Assembly: GCF_027580225.2 (NCBI RefSeq)
Contig: NC_073343.2
Coordinates: forward strand, 124,001 to 188,000
Direction: 5' to 3'
From: Misgurnus anguillicaudatus
Taxonomy: Eukaryota > Chordata > Actinopteri > Cypriniformes > Cobitidae
DNA: 64,000 nt
Shown here: piece after piece, positions 33,201 to 44,844 of the stretch
Numbering within the stretch: position 1 is the stretch's first letter
How the letters are laid out: each line of letters begins with the position of its first letter
The notes under the pieces: model-generated
Database searches by the model: none
The model's input: only the letters and a program-made list of their open reading frames with translations
Told to the model about the DNA's origin: nothing
Position numbers and translations under genes: made by a program

Positions 33201-36200
33201 GGCTTCCTCTAATCACGTCACTACCAGAGCAAGCTCCTGATTTGTTAACGCAGCACGATTTTCCGCCAAAGTGCAGATCCTGCGGCAATGCTCAATTCGC
33301 GCACGTTCCAAATCATTTGAGACGCGCCTCCTGCGCGTACTACGCCGCAGGAAGCCTATTCGCATCTTTGCACTGACTTAAGATATAAATCACTCGTGCT
33401 TGGCGCCTCTAACGCGTCTTCGACCCAAGTTGAAAATATTCAACTCTCAAGAAAAATTAGCATGACAAGAAGTTAAATCCAGCGAGTAATCTAGAGCAAA
33501 TAATGCGATGCCCCGCGTTTGGTGTGTACGTAGCATTACTGTGCATTCGCACCAGACGCAGTAGATGTGTCAAAAACGTGCTATTCGCCAAAGCCGTGCA
33601 AGAAATTCTAGTCATTCGAGACATTCAAACAGAAAGCCTATTCGCATTTTTGCATTGACTTAAGATATAAATCACTCGTGCTAGGCGCCTCTACCGCGTC
33701 TGGTGTGAATGTACAGTTACGCAAACCGAGATACATATGTCAATCATCTTTCAGACAAACACATCTGGGGCCCTATCTGGCACCCAGCGCAATTGACTTT
33801 GTCAGTGACGCATGTATTTTGCACCGGCGCACAGCGGGTTTTTCCCTCCACAGACGCACGTCGGCAAACTAGGGATTGAACTTGCGCTCCCTGGGCGTTT
33901 CAGAGCAAAAAAGGAGGCTTGCTCCGGCGCAAAACATCTCTTATGATATTTTGCAGTTTAAAAAAACAATTGGGCTACTAACCAAAAAAAACTAGTCTAA
34001 AGTCAGTGGCGCGTTGCGCATGGTTCATTATGCTATTTTAAGGGCGCATGCTTGACCATAATGTATAGCGTGCACAACGCGCATTGCTTATCTAATCTAC
34101 ACAGATGCAACAGTTATTTTTGCAAATCATAAATTGTTACAATAAAAAATATAAGATAAGGGAAATCATTAAATCATAAATTGTTACAATAAAAAATATT
34201 AATACATGAGATGGGGAAATCATTGTGGTGAGCATTGTGGTGATAGTTTTTATTTATTTTGTGTGGCAGCGTTAAACAATTATCATGCAAATAACGATTA
34301 AAATATTTTCATAAGTTTGTTGTGTGGCTGTATTACGTTTATTTTATCTAAATAATAATTAAAATGTTTTCATAAGAAACCTTAATGTATTGGTTTCTGA
34401 CCAATTAAAAGAGTTTTCATACACAAATGAACTCCTTTCTAAACTGCAATCAGGCTTTAGGAAAAATCACAGTACCATCACTGCGGTTACAAAAGTAATT
34501 AATTATATACTTGTAGCTCTTGATGGAAAGAAATTTTGTGCATCGATTTTTCTTGATTTGTCGAAAGCCTTTGATACAGTGGATCATGCTGTTCTAAAGC
34601 ATAGGCTTCTTTGTTTGGGATTGTCTGATTTTGCAGTTTCATGGTTTATGAATTATCTTAGGGACAAGACTCAGTGCATTAAATGTGACGGTCTATGTTC
34701 TGCATTAGTGAAGGTTCACAAGGGGGTCCCACAAGGCTCAATATTAGGTCCTCTGTTGTTTATTATGTATATAAATGAATTAGACCAAAATGTGTCGGAT
34801 GCTAATATGCATTTTTATGCTGATGACACGATTATTTATTGTTTTGGATCAACCCCAGCTAAAGCGGTTGAGTCTTTACAGAAGGCTTTTGATGTGGTTC
34901 AACATACACTATTGGAGCTTAAGCTGGTTCTCAATGCTGATAAGACCAAACTTATGCTGTTTAGAAATAGCAAGAAGGTTTTTCAAGCTCCTCCTTCTGT
35001 GTTCACTTTGACTGGAAATGTTATAGAGTTGGTTCATTCTTATAAGTATCTTGGTATCTGGCTTGATGATGCTCTCACTTTTAAGCCTCATGTAGACAAC
35101 CTTGTGAAGAAACTCAAACTTAAACTGTCCTTTTTCTTTCGCAATAAATTTTGTTTTTCTTTTAAAGCAAAAAAGCAGCTAGTTACAGCAACATTTTTAT
35201 CTGTTTTAGATTATGGAGACCTGGTGTATAGGACCGCTTCAGCACAATGTTTGTATAAGATTGACATTGTTTATCATGCGTCTCTGAGATTTATTACGAA
35301 TTGTAAAAACTGAACTCATCATTGTGAACTGTATTCCAGAGTGGGATGGCCATCATTGTCTAACAGGAGATCAGGGCATTGGCATATTTTTATCTATAAG
35401 GCCATGCTGGGTCTGTTACCATCTTACATCTGTAATTTAATAACATGGAGAAGTGCTGGTTCTTATTCATTGCGATCAAACGATAACTTGCTGCTTTTGG
35501 TTCCATTTGCCCATACAGAATTGGGAAAAATGGCTTTTGTTTACTCCGCTCCTTCTGCATGGAACTCTTTGCAAAAAGACTTTAAATTATCGGAACTTAT
35601 TTCCTTAAATGTTTTTAAGGCCAGATTGAGAGACCCTGAAATGATCTGTATAAATTTTAAATGTTTTTAATTATTTGTATTGTAAAAATTTTTATAAATG
35701 TAACTGACTATGTTTTTGCTGCCTCTTGGCCAGGACTCCCTTGAAAAAGAGGTTTTTAACCTCAACGGGACTTTCCTGGTTAAATAAAGGTTAAATAAAA
35801 AAAAATAAAAAAATATGAACTTGATTTGTAAGTGTACTTTGGGGTTGAACCTTGCTTGCGTTTCTTGTGTCCGATTCAAAGCCCCCAAACCCTTTCAGCG
35901 GTGAGGGTGGACGCAGCGATGTCCTCCTGTGTGCCCGAACTGCCCGATTTAAGCTGGCAAGCTTGGGATCCCCCCCGTCTCCTGACATCATTGTAGTGCT
36001 TGGCGCAGCTGATGAGACAATTGCGGCTATTTCCTCTCACGCCTGTTTAACCGACGCTGATTTGGGCGGGTTTCTCCTATCCTCATACAAAACAACTTCT
36101 CTGTCTTTGACTGCTCTTACAAGAACGTGGGTCTCCTCGGCTGTGAACCGCTCCTGGCGTGCGCCTGTCAAATCCGTCATAATAATAGCAACCCGCCATG

Positions 36201-39200
36201 GAACTTGCGCCCTTGCGTTTAAAGGGAATGTTGGATAGCGTTCTGATTGGTTTATTTGACGTTACGCCCAAACCACACCTATGAATAATGAACCTACTTC
36301 AGACCAACCCCTTATTGATTTGCGCCCGGCGCAAGACTCATTTCTCCCGCCAGGAAAATAGCAACAGCGCCCAAGATCCGCCCACAAAGTCACTTGCGCT
36401 TTGCGCTTCGCACTTGCGTTTCAGATCGTTAAAATAGGGCCCCTGGAGTTATTTAAGTAAATGTCCTTGCTTTTCCAAGCTTATAATGGGAGAAAATAAC
36501 GATCAGGGAACAACTTCTGACTTTGAAGCCCAAAAAAGTGCATCCATTCTTCACAGAAGTAATCCACACGGCCCCAAAGGGTTAATTTTGTGGGTACTCG
36601 ATGTGATATTGTAAGAAAAATTTCAATTGCTAGCTAGCAAATTCCAGTAATGACACCATCTTGGACTCACGAAAGTCACTGCACAATGTACATATGGCAA
36701 AAATCCAAGATGGCGCCATTACCGGAAGCTAGTTATAACAGATTATATATTGTTTGAAATATGGATATTTTTCTTACACAATAACATCAATTACCCGCAG
36801 AAGATCTTTATTACCATATTTGAGCCATGTGGATTACCTCTGTGAAGGATAAATGCACTTTTTTGGGGTTTAAAGTCAGAAAATTGTTCCCTGTTCCCTG
36901 TTTTCTACCATTATAAAGCTTGGAAAAGCAAAAAGATTTACTAAAATAACTTCAAATGTGTTTGTCTGAAAGATGATGGACATGTGATCTCGGATTGTCT
37001 AAGGGTGAGTAAATCATAGGGTAATTTTGACTGGTGTATCCCTTTAATGGGTTTGGTCATGCCCTTTAATGCGAATAAAGGCACAAAGTGAGGTTTATAA
37101 AACAATGAGTCTGGTGTGAAAGAACATTACTGGCCTGCACCCCACCGAAAACCTTCGGGAACTATTGTTGCTTTGAGTTTGTGTCCACATATTTTTGGCC
37201 ATATAATATATTTGTGTTTCAGCATGAATCGATAGGCTTTCTTATACCGTGAACCGTAGGATTTCAGCTTGGAAGTTGATTTCCAGTTGTTTTCCTTCTT
37301 CTTCAGTGTCGGCCAGCTCCTTCGCAAGATCCTTTATCGTTGAACTCAATAATACATGATCCTGGAGTTTCTTCTCCTACACAAACATCAACATACCTTA
37401 AATTTATATCTCTTTTTGTAAAAAATCTGATCAGATGAGCGGCGAGGGTGTCAGACCTCCTTCAGTAGTTCTTCATATCTCCTCTCTGTTAGTTCAATGG
37501 CATCATTCAGCTCACTCACATATTCTTCGTGTTCCTCTTTGAACTTTTTGAGAGCCTGATATATTTTTTCTCTTTCATCATCACACGCTGCTCTGTGTGC
37601 AAACACATGGAGGTTATTCTTGACTCTTTTTACTGGAAGATTAAATTGCAGATGTTAAAAATACCTCTTCATCTTCTCCATGGCCACCTGAGCTTCAAGC
37701 TCCTCAAGTTGTTTTTTAAACAAACCTGTACTTATTCTGCAAAAATTAACACAAATGATAAATGTATGAATCTATTTCATTGTTCTGTGAAACTGAGCTG
37801 ATAACAGTGGACCTGACCGTACATATTAGCGTCATGAAGCTGTTTAACCTCTTCCTTCATATTTTTGATTTCAATTTTAGATTTGCCAGTGGATATAATG
37901 TGCTTCTCGTGTGTCAGTTTAGACTCCTGTAACCTGAAACAAAGAAAGAAAATGATCCTTTGAATTACAGTAAGCTGTTTGCATGATCTTAGCAAGTTAG
38001 TCACAGTGAAGGTGAAGCAGAAAGACGCTAAAGAAGCAAATGTACCGTTCAGACAGACTATGTTTTTCTGCAATCGCATCATCTTCCTCTTTCCTCCGAG
38101 TGTTGAAGATGTTTGACAGTTTAGTTACAGGCTCTGAAAGAGCATTTCTCACTTTCTGTTCCTCCTCTATCTCGTCTTCAATCTGAGGATAAATCAAAGT
38201 TTCGTGTAGTATTAGGAAACTCTCAGACAGGTTTAATTTCACCCTGCTCGAGGTGATGGTTTAGATGTGCCAATCTCACAAAGACATGTACAGGCCATAT
38301 TTCATTGCCAAAATCTAGTTTTAAAGGAAAATACCACCGTTTTCAATATTTTACTATGTTCTTACCTCAACTTAGATGAATTAACACATACCTATCTTTT
38401 TTCAATGCGTGCACTTTTAATCTTTGTACAGCGCTTCTTTAATGTGTTTGCATTTAGCCTAGCCCCATTCATTCCTATGGCTCCAAACAAAAGTTTTATT
38501 TTGTGCAACCATACTTACTCGTGTAACTACTCATGTAACAGTCGTTAAATAGGAAAAACAAGGAAGTGTTTGGTGGCTTCTAAATTCATCCCTGTTTGGA
38601 GCCATAGGCTAGGAATGGGGCTAGGCTAAATGCTAACACATTCTCGAGGCGCTGTACAAAAATTAAAAGTACATGCATTGAAAAAAGATAGGTATTTATT
38701 AATTTGTCTAAGTTGAGGTAAGAACATAGTAAAATATTGAAAAACGGTGCACTGTAAAAATACTTTGCTGCCTTAAAATTTTTTGTTGAATCAACAAAGA
38801 TTTACAAGTCATGTCAACAGAGATGAGTTGTCATAACTTATAAAATATAGTTGAGAAAAGTCAACTTAATTTTATAAGTTATAACAACTCAACTCTAGTT
38901 ATAACAACTCATCTCTAGTCAAGATAAATAATAGTAAGTTGAAATGACTTGTAAATACGAGTTGATTCAACAAAAAATTTTAAGGCAGCAAAGTATTTTT
39001 TTACAGTGTGGTGTTTTCCTTTAAGACCACTATGATGAAACCTTTTATTGACAGTTAAGCATATCCTCCTTTAAAGAGTAACTAAACCCCTGGTCAGAGC
39101 GTGACTCCACCCACTGGCAATATTTGAAAAATGCAAGAAAAGTGGGCAGATCCCAATGGAGATAGAGGGGACGAACTAATGCTGGGTACACACCAGAAGA

Positions 39201-42200
39201 TTTTTTACATCTTATAAGATTTTAAAAATGTGACGGACCACAAACTTGAGGATAAAAAATCCTAGATTTGTCCGTTTTGCTCCTATAGTGTGTGGTGTGC
39301 CATTATGTGTTAAAGACAGCACACCACACACAAACAGATTTTTAATCAGAGTCTCGACTGTGAACACAGGAAATCCCACAAAATCTCGCAAGACTTCAAA
39401 ACAAGCATGGCGGACGATATGCAGGAAGACATTTCAATGATAGTGCTTGGAATAATTTTTACAAGACACGTTGTATAAACATTCGTGCTGTTGCCACAAA
39501 TCAACAAGCTGATCCTCCATCTCTGCTGTCCACATCAACTTCACTTTGGCCGTTTCTCAATCCGAAGGCTGTAGCCTGCTGAGGTCGCATATGCAGGCTG
39601 CATACGTCATGAAACCTGGTTTATTCAATTTAACTGAGCATTACATTCACAAGTCATAAGTTTATTAAAACAATATACGATGAACAACGAATAATAGCCA
39701 ATTTTATATATTCTGAAATAAGACAGTCTTGATGACGTATATACAGCCTGGAAATGCGACCTACGGATTGAGAAGCGGCCTTTGTGCTGCACCATGACTG
39801 CTTCTGTCTTCCCTCATCTCGCTTTCTGATTGGATATGGTTTCGTTTCACGTGATAATCTCAATAGCGTGCTCGCGTTTGTCCTCGGGATTCCCCACACA
39901 CATCAGGATTTCTGATCGTAAATATTCAACATGTTGAATATTTACGATTCGCGATCGGCGCGGCTCCGACGTTCTTCCGAGCAGGTTTGGACACTCTTAA
40001 CACACCTCACATGAAGGGACAATCTGATGAGATAATCTGTGAAACCTTCGCTATACTCGGGACATAACTAGGATTGTCGGAAGGGGGGAAATCAGCCCCA
40101 AAATCAGCCCGATTATCTTTTGGTGTGTACCCGGCTTAAGTGTGTGGTGAGATCGTAACAAGGGCGTGGTGAGCTTGAACCTGCTTACGTCACAAGTTAT
40201 TTTTTGCCAAGCTTTTAGTTGATCAGGCATTTTATGTTATAATTATACATTTTTCGTTTTTAATTTTCTGCTTCTTTTAAATCTCTGTGTATTTTTATTC
40301 TTGTACTTTGTAAAGCACCTTGTGATTCTGTATCCGTGGTGGGTGCTATATAAATAAACCTTACTTACTTACTTACTTACTAAATACCGATTACTTTAAT
40401 ATTAAAAAGCTGCATGTCACTGTTTAATATGAATAAATTGCATGTTACCATAAACAATCCAAATAGTATCTTAATATATTAACATTTTAATTAAATGACC
40501 ACACATTTTGTGCAATAAATTATACCTTTTATTACATTTTACATTGTCAAAAAATAGTCCCTAGCTGTCACTAGGGCGGTACCCCTTCCAAAAGTACACA
40601 TTTGCACTTAAAGAGTTCCTATTAGCTACCTCAGAGGTACGTCTTGGTACCAAAGAGTGCACACTGGTACCTCAAGGGTACATATTGATATCAAATGTAT
40701 ACATAACTGCATCTAAATGGTACATTTAGGGCCTTTAAAACAGTAAAAAAGTTTAAAACTGTACCTTTTCTGTGGGGTGGTACCCTCAAAGGATCATTTT
40801 TGTACCTTTATGGGTATACAACCATTTTGAAATGTTGTACATTTTGGAGTACAATATTATACTCTAAGGACCTGTTGTGTAGCTTTAAGGACCTATTTTG
40901 TATCAGTTAAATATACGGGTACAAATAGTTAACGGTATCTTTAAAAGATACACAATAGGTCCTTAAAGGGACACTCCACATTTTTTGAAAATATGCTCTT
41001 TATCCAGCTCCCCTAGAGTTAAGCATTTGATTCGGACTAGAAAATCACAACTTTTAATTTTCTGTCGGTCTTAGTACATGATGTAACTACAGAAGAGTCA
41101 AGTTTTAAATAGGAAAAATATCAAAACCCTTTGGTTACTTTTTGAACGCGATGCTAATGGTCTAATCAGATTCAATGGATTATGCTAAGCTAAGCTAAAA
41201 GTGGTACCGCCAGACCTGGAGATCAGCTGAATGGATTCCAAAATGGTAAAAATCACATGTTTAACTCTAGGGGAGCTGGAAAATTAGCATATTTGAAAAA
41301 AGTGGAGTGTCCCTTTAAGGTACAGTACTCTACCCAAAAAGGTACAACATTGTATTATGTTCTGTATATCTGTAAAGATACAAACGTATTTTTGTAGACA
41401 AGGGGACAGCCCGGGACCATTTTTTGATAATTTGTCACACAGTTTACTGAAGATTGGAAAGGAGGGTGTTTAAATGTTACTTTAAAAACAAATATTTAAA
41501 ATAGGCTAGATTTTCTTTAACCAAATATTATTGGATGATTTGGTGACAGGCCTAACCATGGATGGATAGGTAAATGGACAAAGAGGCCTTGATTTGTTTT
41601 TCTTTTGCTAAGCTTACTGTATATATCTAGACAGCTTTAGACTGGATGAACTATATAACATCTGAGGGCAGTCCAGCACTCAGCTGTATTAAAGGTCATC
41701 TGTGCACATAGTGCCTTTGAAGGAAAGCATTTTAAAAGCTTAAATGACGGCCGATCAGCAGGACCTGCCCGAAGCAGGAAATCAATGCTTCAGATCTGAC
41801 ATCTAAAGACGAGAGATTTAAGGTTTTGATCCTTTCCAAAAAGAGTGTATTAAACAGGGAGTGAACGGAGTTCGATTTGTGTCCGATGTTTCACAATCCA
41901 CTCTTTAAGTCTGACGTCATGCACCGCTTATGAATTAACCAATCTCAAATGCCAGGGAAATAACAAAAAATCATGCCAATACTCTAAACATAATGCAAAA
42001 ATACCAAAAACACCCAATCCTAATTTTCATGACTTAACAAGTGGATAATTGTAAGATGTTTGTTGCTGCTTACTTCTCGGATTTGCTCATGAAGGTTCTG
42101 AACTTCCTTTTCTAATGCTTCTGTCAATTCAGCGAGTTCTCGCTCATGGAAATCCCTGTTGGTTAAGAAAATATCAAAGGGATTTTTGCTGTAGAGGTGA

Positions 42201-44844
42201 AGAAACAAAGCAAGGACTAATAATCATATAGGTTACTTTTGTCGATCAAGTTCTTCAGTCTCATTGATCTTCTCACTGAGCCATTCTTTGCACTTCGTGT
42301 TAGATGCACGCAGTCTAGCGATGTTTTTCTCCAGCTGGGATATGTTCTGAAACACCAGACCAATGCAGCATGAGGCCAAACATCCTATCAATTGTTTAAA
42401 TCCACGCCAACATTTGTCTCCCACCTTGGCCAAGTTGATAATAGCTGGTCTTTCAGACAAGACAAGCTGGTGCTATTAAATTTTTTTTGCTGTTTTGTTG
42501 GAGTCAGTATATTTCAACAATGTAAAGTGTGTGTAAATGCTTACTGTTTTACACCCTGTGAGTGTAAACTCCTTGTCCTTGAGTTCTGATGTAATGACAT
42601 CCAACTCCTTGCATGTTTCTTCATTGCTTTGGTCTTTAATCTTAAGAACAATTCTGTCTATCTGAAAATATAAAAATATTATTACAATATATATTGGTAT
42701 TTAATATATAATATTATATTTCTAAATATTTAGTCTTTCTAAATAGAGGGAATTGAGAAATAAATAAAAATACACAACATATACAGTATACTTATATATT
42801 CCACATGTGATCCTGGACCACAAAACCATGTCATTTTTTAAATTCATTATCTTGATATAAGACGAATAAATAAACTTTCCACATGGTTTGTTAGGATAGC
42901 ACAATATCTGGCCAAAATACAACTTCTTATTTGAAAATCTGGAACCCTTCCGAGCCTCTAAAGTATGGAGCCCCTAACGGGACATGGAGCAAAAATTAAA
43001 TAAAGTTTAGTTTCGAGTGCCCAAGTGAAACTATCGCATGCTTACGTGAAACTTTCGAGTGTGCATGTGAAACTATAGCGTTTAGTTTCATGTGCTCGAC
43101 CGTGAGCATGCGAAACTAAACGCGATAGTTTCACGTGAGCACACGAAACTAAACTTTTAAAAAATTCTGCACTTGAAAGTTTTTACGTGAGCACATGAAA
43201 CTAAACTTTAGATTTTTTTACTCCAATGTCACTTTAGGGGCTCTGTACTGTACCTTAGGAACCTGAGTTTGCAAAAAGTTAAAATATAAAAAAATCACCT
43301 TTAACCCTGGAGAACTCAGGAGAATCAAAACCCATTTCTTCTATTGAACAAATTTGACCCCATGGGTTCTCCAGGGTTAAAGTTCAATCCTTAGCAACAC
43401 ATATTACTAATGATAAATACAATTTTGATATATTTATTGTAGGAAATGTACAAAAAATCTTCATGGAACATGATCTTACTTAATAAACTAATGATTTTTG
43501 GCATAAAATAACCCTATGCAATGTGCAGCTTATGACTTAAACTTATGGTTTTGTGGTCCAGGGTCTCAAATTAGTTTTACCTCAGTTTCCAGAGTGTGTT
43601 TGTTCTCTAAAAATGTTTTTCTCTTCTGAATCATGTCTCCATTAAGGTCCTGTTGAGCCATTTGCACCTGCTGAATTTTCTCCTTTAATGACTGAATCTC
43701 ATTCTGTTTTTCTGTCAGCAGAATCTGGATACTGGCTTTCTCCGACAGCCGCTGGTTCAGCAGATCAATGGCATCTCCATATTTTTCTTTCAAGTTTCCT
43801 TTCTCCTGACTGAGTTAAACATGAACGTTAGCATGATATGAAGATTTTTAATGAGTTCTGCTGGGCTAAAAATGCACTGCATTTCCCATAAGCCCAATGG
43901 CTCTAAAACTCACAGAAGAAGAACATTTTCTTGCTCGAGAAGTTGCTGCTTAGTTTCCATGGATTCAATGTCTTGTACTAAAGTTTTTAGTTCAGACTGA
44001 AGTTGATTCAACTCTACAGCGTTGCCTTCTCTCGCCGCACTGACACAAGCTTTAAAAACAAACACAAACACCAAGTTGGGATGATTTTCATGCCACACAT
44101 GCAACATCATGCAGGAAAGAAATGACTGAAAGTGCATTAGGATAAATGCATGCATTTTTATGGTATTTCTGGATAAGCTTACCTGATAATTCCCTTGTAA
44201 TATTATCCTGATCCTTAATGGTTTGATGCCGAAGTTTGCTTGTCTCAATAGTTTCAACCTCAAGTTTGTCACGTGCAGTTTTTCTACATGCTTCCTACAG
44301 TAAACATCACCACAATGAGTAGCCTAGATCATTTTTTAAACATTTTTTTTCCATTTAAGTCCACTTTCGTTTAAGTTCACAATTTATACAACACTTTAAA
44401 TCTATTTAATAAATATATATAGGGTGAATTCAGGTATATTGGGAAAACTTTTTTTTACATTGACACGACAAAACTGTCACACGCAGGTGACATGACGTAC
44501 CAGCTCTTTAATGGCTTCAGATATCTCTCTCAGGTGATGACTTGCTTCTTGACTAAACGAAACACTTTCTTCTCTCAATCGTTTATCTGTAAGGTGTCAA
44601 TGAATCTGTTAATGTTATTCCACAGATACAATTTAATACAATATTGCAACTGAAACCAATTACACTAGGCTATATATATATTTCAAGCGTAATATTCGAT
44701 GTTGCCACAAGGTGCCACTAGAAAATGTTCATCATTCCTTTAAGTTTGTGTGTTCAAAGATAAAATACGTTTCTTACCTAATTCGTTTAAATGTTCTAAA
44801 GCGATCCGTACCGCGGGCACATCCGGTACCAGACAAGCCGTCAT
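27241..44844 (-). CDS. ccdc175: ccdc175, coiled-coil domain-containing protein 175
   Basis: Long, almost wholly coiled-coil protein of unknown molecular function. I assembled 19 coding exons with GT-AG borders and continuous phase (minus-strand order): 44778-44844, 44501-44586, 44183-44294, 43914-44049, 43581-43809, 42545-42661, 42237-42346, 42074-42155, 38046-38182, 37823-37933, 37665-37736, 37457-37592, 37248-37376, 32434-32572, 30217-30296, 29978-30130, 29792-29894, 29631-29674, 27241-27408. Total 2211 nt, 736 aa plus stop (human about 793 aa). The start reads MTACLVPDVPAVRIALEHLN, then heptad-rich helices throughout (QSELKTLVQDIESMETKQQ; EEEQKVRNALSEPVTKL), ending NPNKQKDWK. No membrane segment, signal peptide or enzyme motif. 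The name rests on coiled-coil content, length and position beside jkamp. The TAA stop overlaps an AATAAA. Confidence 0.88.
27778..28099. mobile_element. PIF/Harbinger-like MITE with TTA duplication
   Basis: TIR AGCCCTGTTCAGACC and (right end, complement) AGCCTCGTTCAGACC; TTA immediately outside both ends (27775-27777, 28100-28102). No ORF. In the last ccdc175 intron. Confidence 0.7.
28115..28487. mobile_element. TTAA (Looper-like) MITE, degraded copy B
   Basis: Shares GTCAATTAAGAGAAAACA, TTTGCATGAAAAAAAC and the AAAATGCTGGCAGGCAA tail with copies C and D; the left terminus is eroded. Its right TTAA (28484-28487) starts the next element. Confidence 0.65.
28484..28792. mobile_element. TTAA foldback MITE (AAAGGGATGGTTCACC), partly decayed
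   Basis: Left TTAAAGGGATGGTTCACCG, right ATTTTCGGTAAACTATCC; arms pair through CAAGTTGTTCCAAA / TTTGGAACAACATG and an inner CACCATTGACTTCCATAGTA palindrome. Right TTAA lost. Confidence 0.7.
28818..29592. mobile_element. TTAA foldback element (AAAGGACAAGTTCGGTATTTT)
   Basis: Left TTAAAGGACAAGTTCGGTAT; right ACAGAACTTGTCCTTTAA. Arms of about 300 bp pair, including AAAGACGTGAAACTCACCGA and its complement. A second, rearranged copy lies at 51322-52279. Confidence 0.85.
30446..31425. mobile_element. TTAA foldback element (AAAGGAAAACACCACC), host of 30680-31178
   Basis: TTAAAGGAAAACACCACCG at the left, GGTGGTGTTTTCCTTTAA at the right; the arms contain TGTGTTAGCATTTGGCCTAG and its complement. Sister copy at 38321-39024. 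Related in structure to 47994-48725. Confidence 0.85.
30680..31178. mobile_element. foldback element with 10-bp target duplication (MULE-like)
   Basis: TTGTGCCACC is repeated exactly at 30670-30679 and 31179-31188. Arms of about 200 bp pair almost perfectly (CACCCATGGCGTCAGTGTTT with its complement; GGCGCGGAGGGTATACC). The loop holds a tandem pair of about 48 bp (GCGAAATTAAACAGTTGTCA at 30886 and 30931). A 9-10-bp duplication points to Mutator-like elements. ORFs within are by-products. Confidence 0.75.
32078..32252. mobile_element. short TIR MITE (CACTCTAAAAATGG...)
   Basis: Inverted ends CACTCTAAAAATGGTTTGGT and ACCAAGCCAGTTTTAGAGTG around a core of repeated AACCCA/TGGGTT. A typical small fish MITE. 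Confidence 0.65.
32832..33716. mobile_element. PIF/Harbinger-like MITE, tandemly fused copies
   Basis: TIR GGTTCACACCAGGTGCGA and GCGTCTGGTGTGAATGTACA; TTA duplication at 32829-32831 and 33717-33719. About 220 bp is repeated directly (32945-33166 and 33415-33631). Each repeat contains the head-to-tail junction GTGTGTACGTAGCA-TTA-CTGTGCATTCGCACC, so the unit looks like several copies sharing TTA. Confidence 0.75.
33767..36443. mobile_element. foldback element (GGGGCCCTAT ends) carrying an L2 insertion
   Basis: Left GGGGCCCTATCTGGCACC, right TTAAAATAGGGCCCC; arms rich in GCGCAA/TTGCGC. The L2 LINE at 34377-35816 separates the arms. The 128-codon plus ORF at 35852-36238 is part of the right arm, not a gene. 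Confidence 0.7.
34377..35816 (+). pseudogene. L2-clade LINE, 5'-truncated reverse transcriptase with one nonsense codon
   Basis: Non-LTR retrotransposon remnant. The 34390-35313 frame shows RT blocks: QSGFRKNHSTITAV, IFLDLSKAFDTVDHAVL, VPQGSILGPLLFIMYIN (RT4) and MHFYADDTIIY (FADD-type catalytic box, here YADD), then KYLGIWLDD. The same frame continues after a single TGA (35311-35313) through THHCELYSRVGWPSL... to a TAA at 35668-35670, so only one stop breaks the C-terminal half. The 3' end carries ACTTTCCTGGTTAAATAAAG followed by an A-rich tail, the usual fish L2 end. Endonuclease and the 5' part are missing (5' truncation near 34377). Confidence 0.85.
38321..39024. mobile_element. TTAA foldback element, sister of 30446-31425
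   Basis: Left TTAAAGGAAAATACCACCG, right GGTGTTTTCCTTTAA; arms share GTTCTTACCTCAACTTAGAT and its complement. Contains 38750-39008. It lies in a ccdc175 intron, just beyond exon 9. Confidence 0.85.
38750..39008. mobile_element. foldback MITE with very long near-perfect TIR
   Basis: CACTGTAAAAATACTTTGCT at the left and AGCAAAGTATTTTTTTACAGTG at the right (one-base length difference), with pairing running through AATTTTTTGTTGAATCAAC and on to the centre. It sits between the two halves of the host motif CGG-TGGTG. Confidence 0.8.
39181..40135. mobile_element. foldback element (GCTGGGTACACACCAGAAGAT)
   Basis: Inverted ends GCTGGGTACACACCAGAAGA and ATCTTTTGGTGTGTACCCGG. The interior 39545-39780 (AGGTCGCATATGCAGGCTGC) is shared with 60226-60380, implying an older repeat captured inside. 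Confidence 0.7.
40555..41419. mobile_element. TIR element (AGTCCCTAGCTGTCACTAGGG) with TTAA insertion
   Basis: Left AGTCCCTAGCTGTCACTAGG; right, complemented, TGGTCCCGGGCTGTCCCCTT. The core has many GGTAC/GTACC words. Same family as the split repeat around 10320/12005. Contains 40963-41318. A short ACTT run lies before it (40363-40382). Confidence 0.65.
40963..41318. mobile_element. TTAA foldback element (AAAGGGACACTCC), internally deleted copy
   Basis: TTAA plus AAAGGGACACTCCACATTTT at the left, GTGGAGTGTCCCTTTAA at the right. Most of the left arm is deleted, but the right arm is unshifted (TTTTAAATAGGAAAAATATC) and is the best local reference for the A-to-G-shifted copies. Confidence 0.85.
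43005..43215. repeat. palindromic GTGAAACTA / TAGTTTCAC array
   Basis: At least six GTGAAACT or AGTTTCAC-type words, alternating in both orientations, with CGATAGTTTCACGTGAGCAC-type units. In a ccdc175 intron. No TIR boundary or ORF identified. Confidence 0.55.

Larger units (their letters stand above)
32780..37047. mobile_element. outermost foldback of a four-level nest (ccdc175 intron 13)
   Basis: The left text ATCAAAATTACCCTATGATG and, further in, ATCATCTTTCAGACAAACAC and TTGCTTTTCCAAGC reappear inverted in the right part (36,460-37,045). The left arm is split first by the Harbinger-like 32832-33716, then by 33767-36443. It separates ccdc175 exons 13 and 14. Confidence 0.65.

Noticed and set aside
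35852..36238. 128-codon plus-strand ORF
   Set aside because: Part of the right arm of the GGGGCCCTAT foldback; no domain.
42392..42460. possible extra ccdc175 exon between 42545 and 42346
   Set aside because: Exon phases on either side already match without it, and no convincing splice pair was seen.
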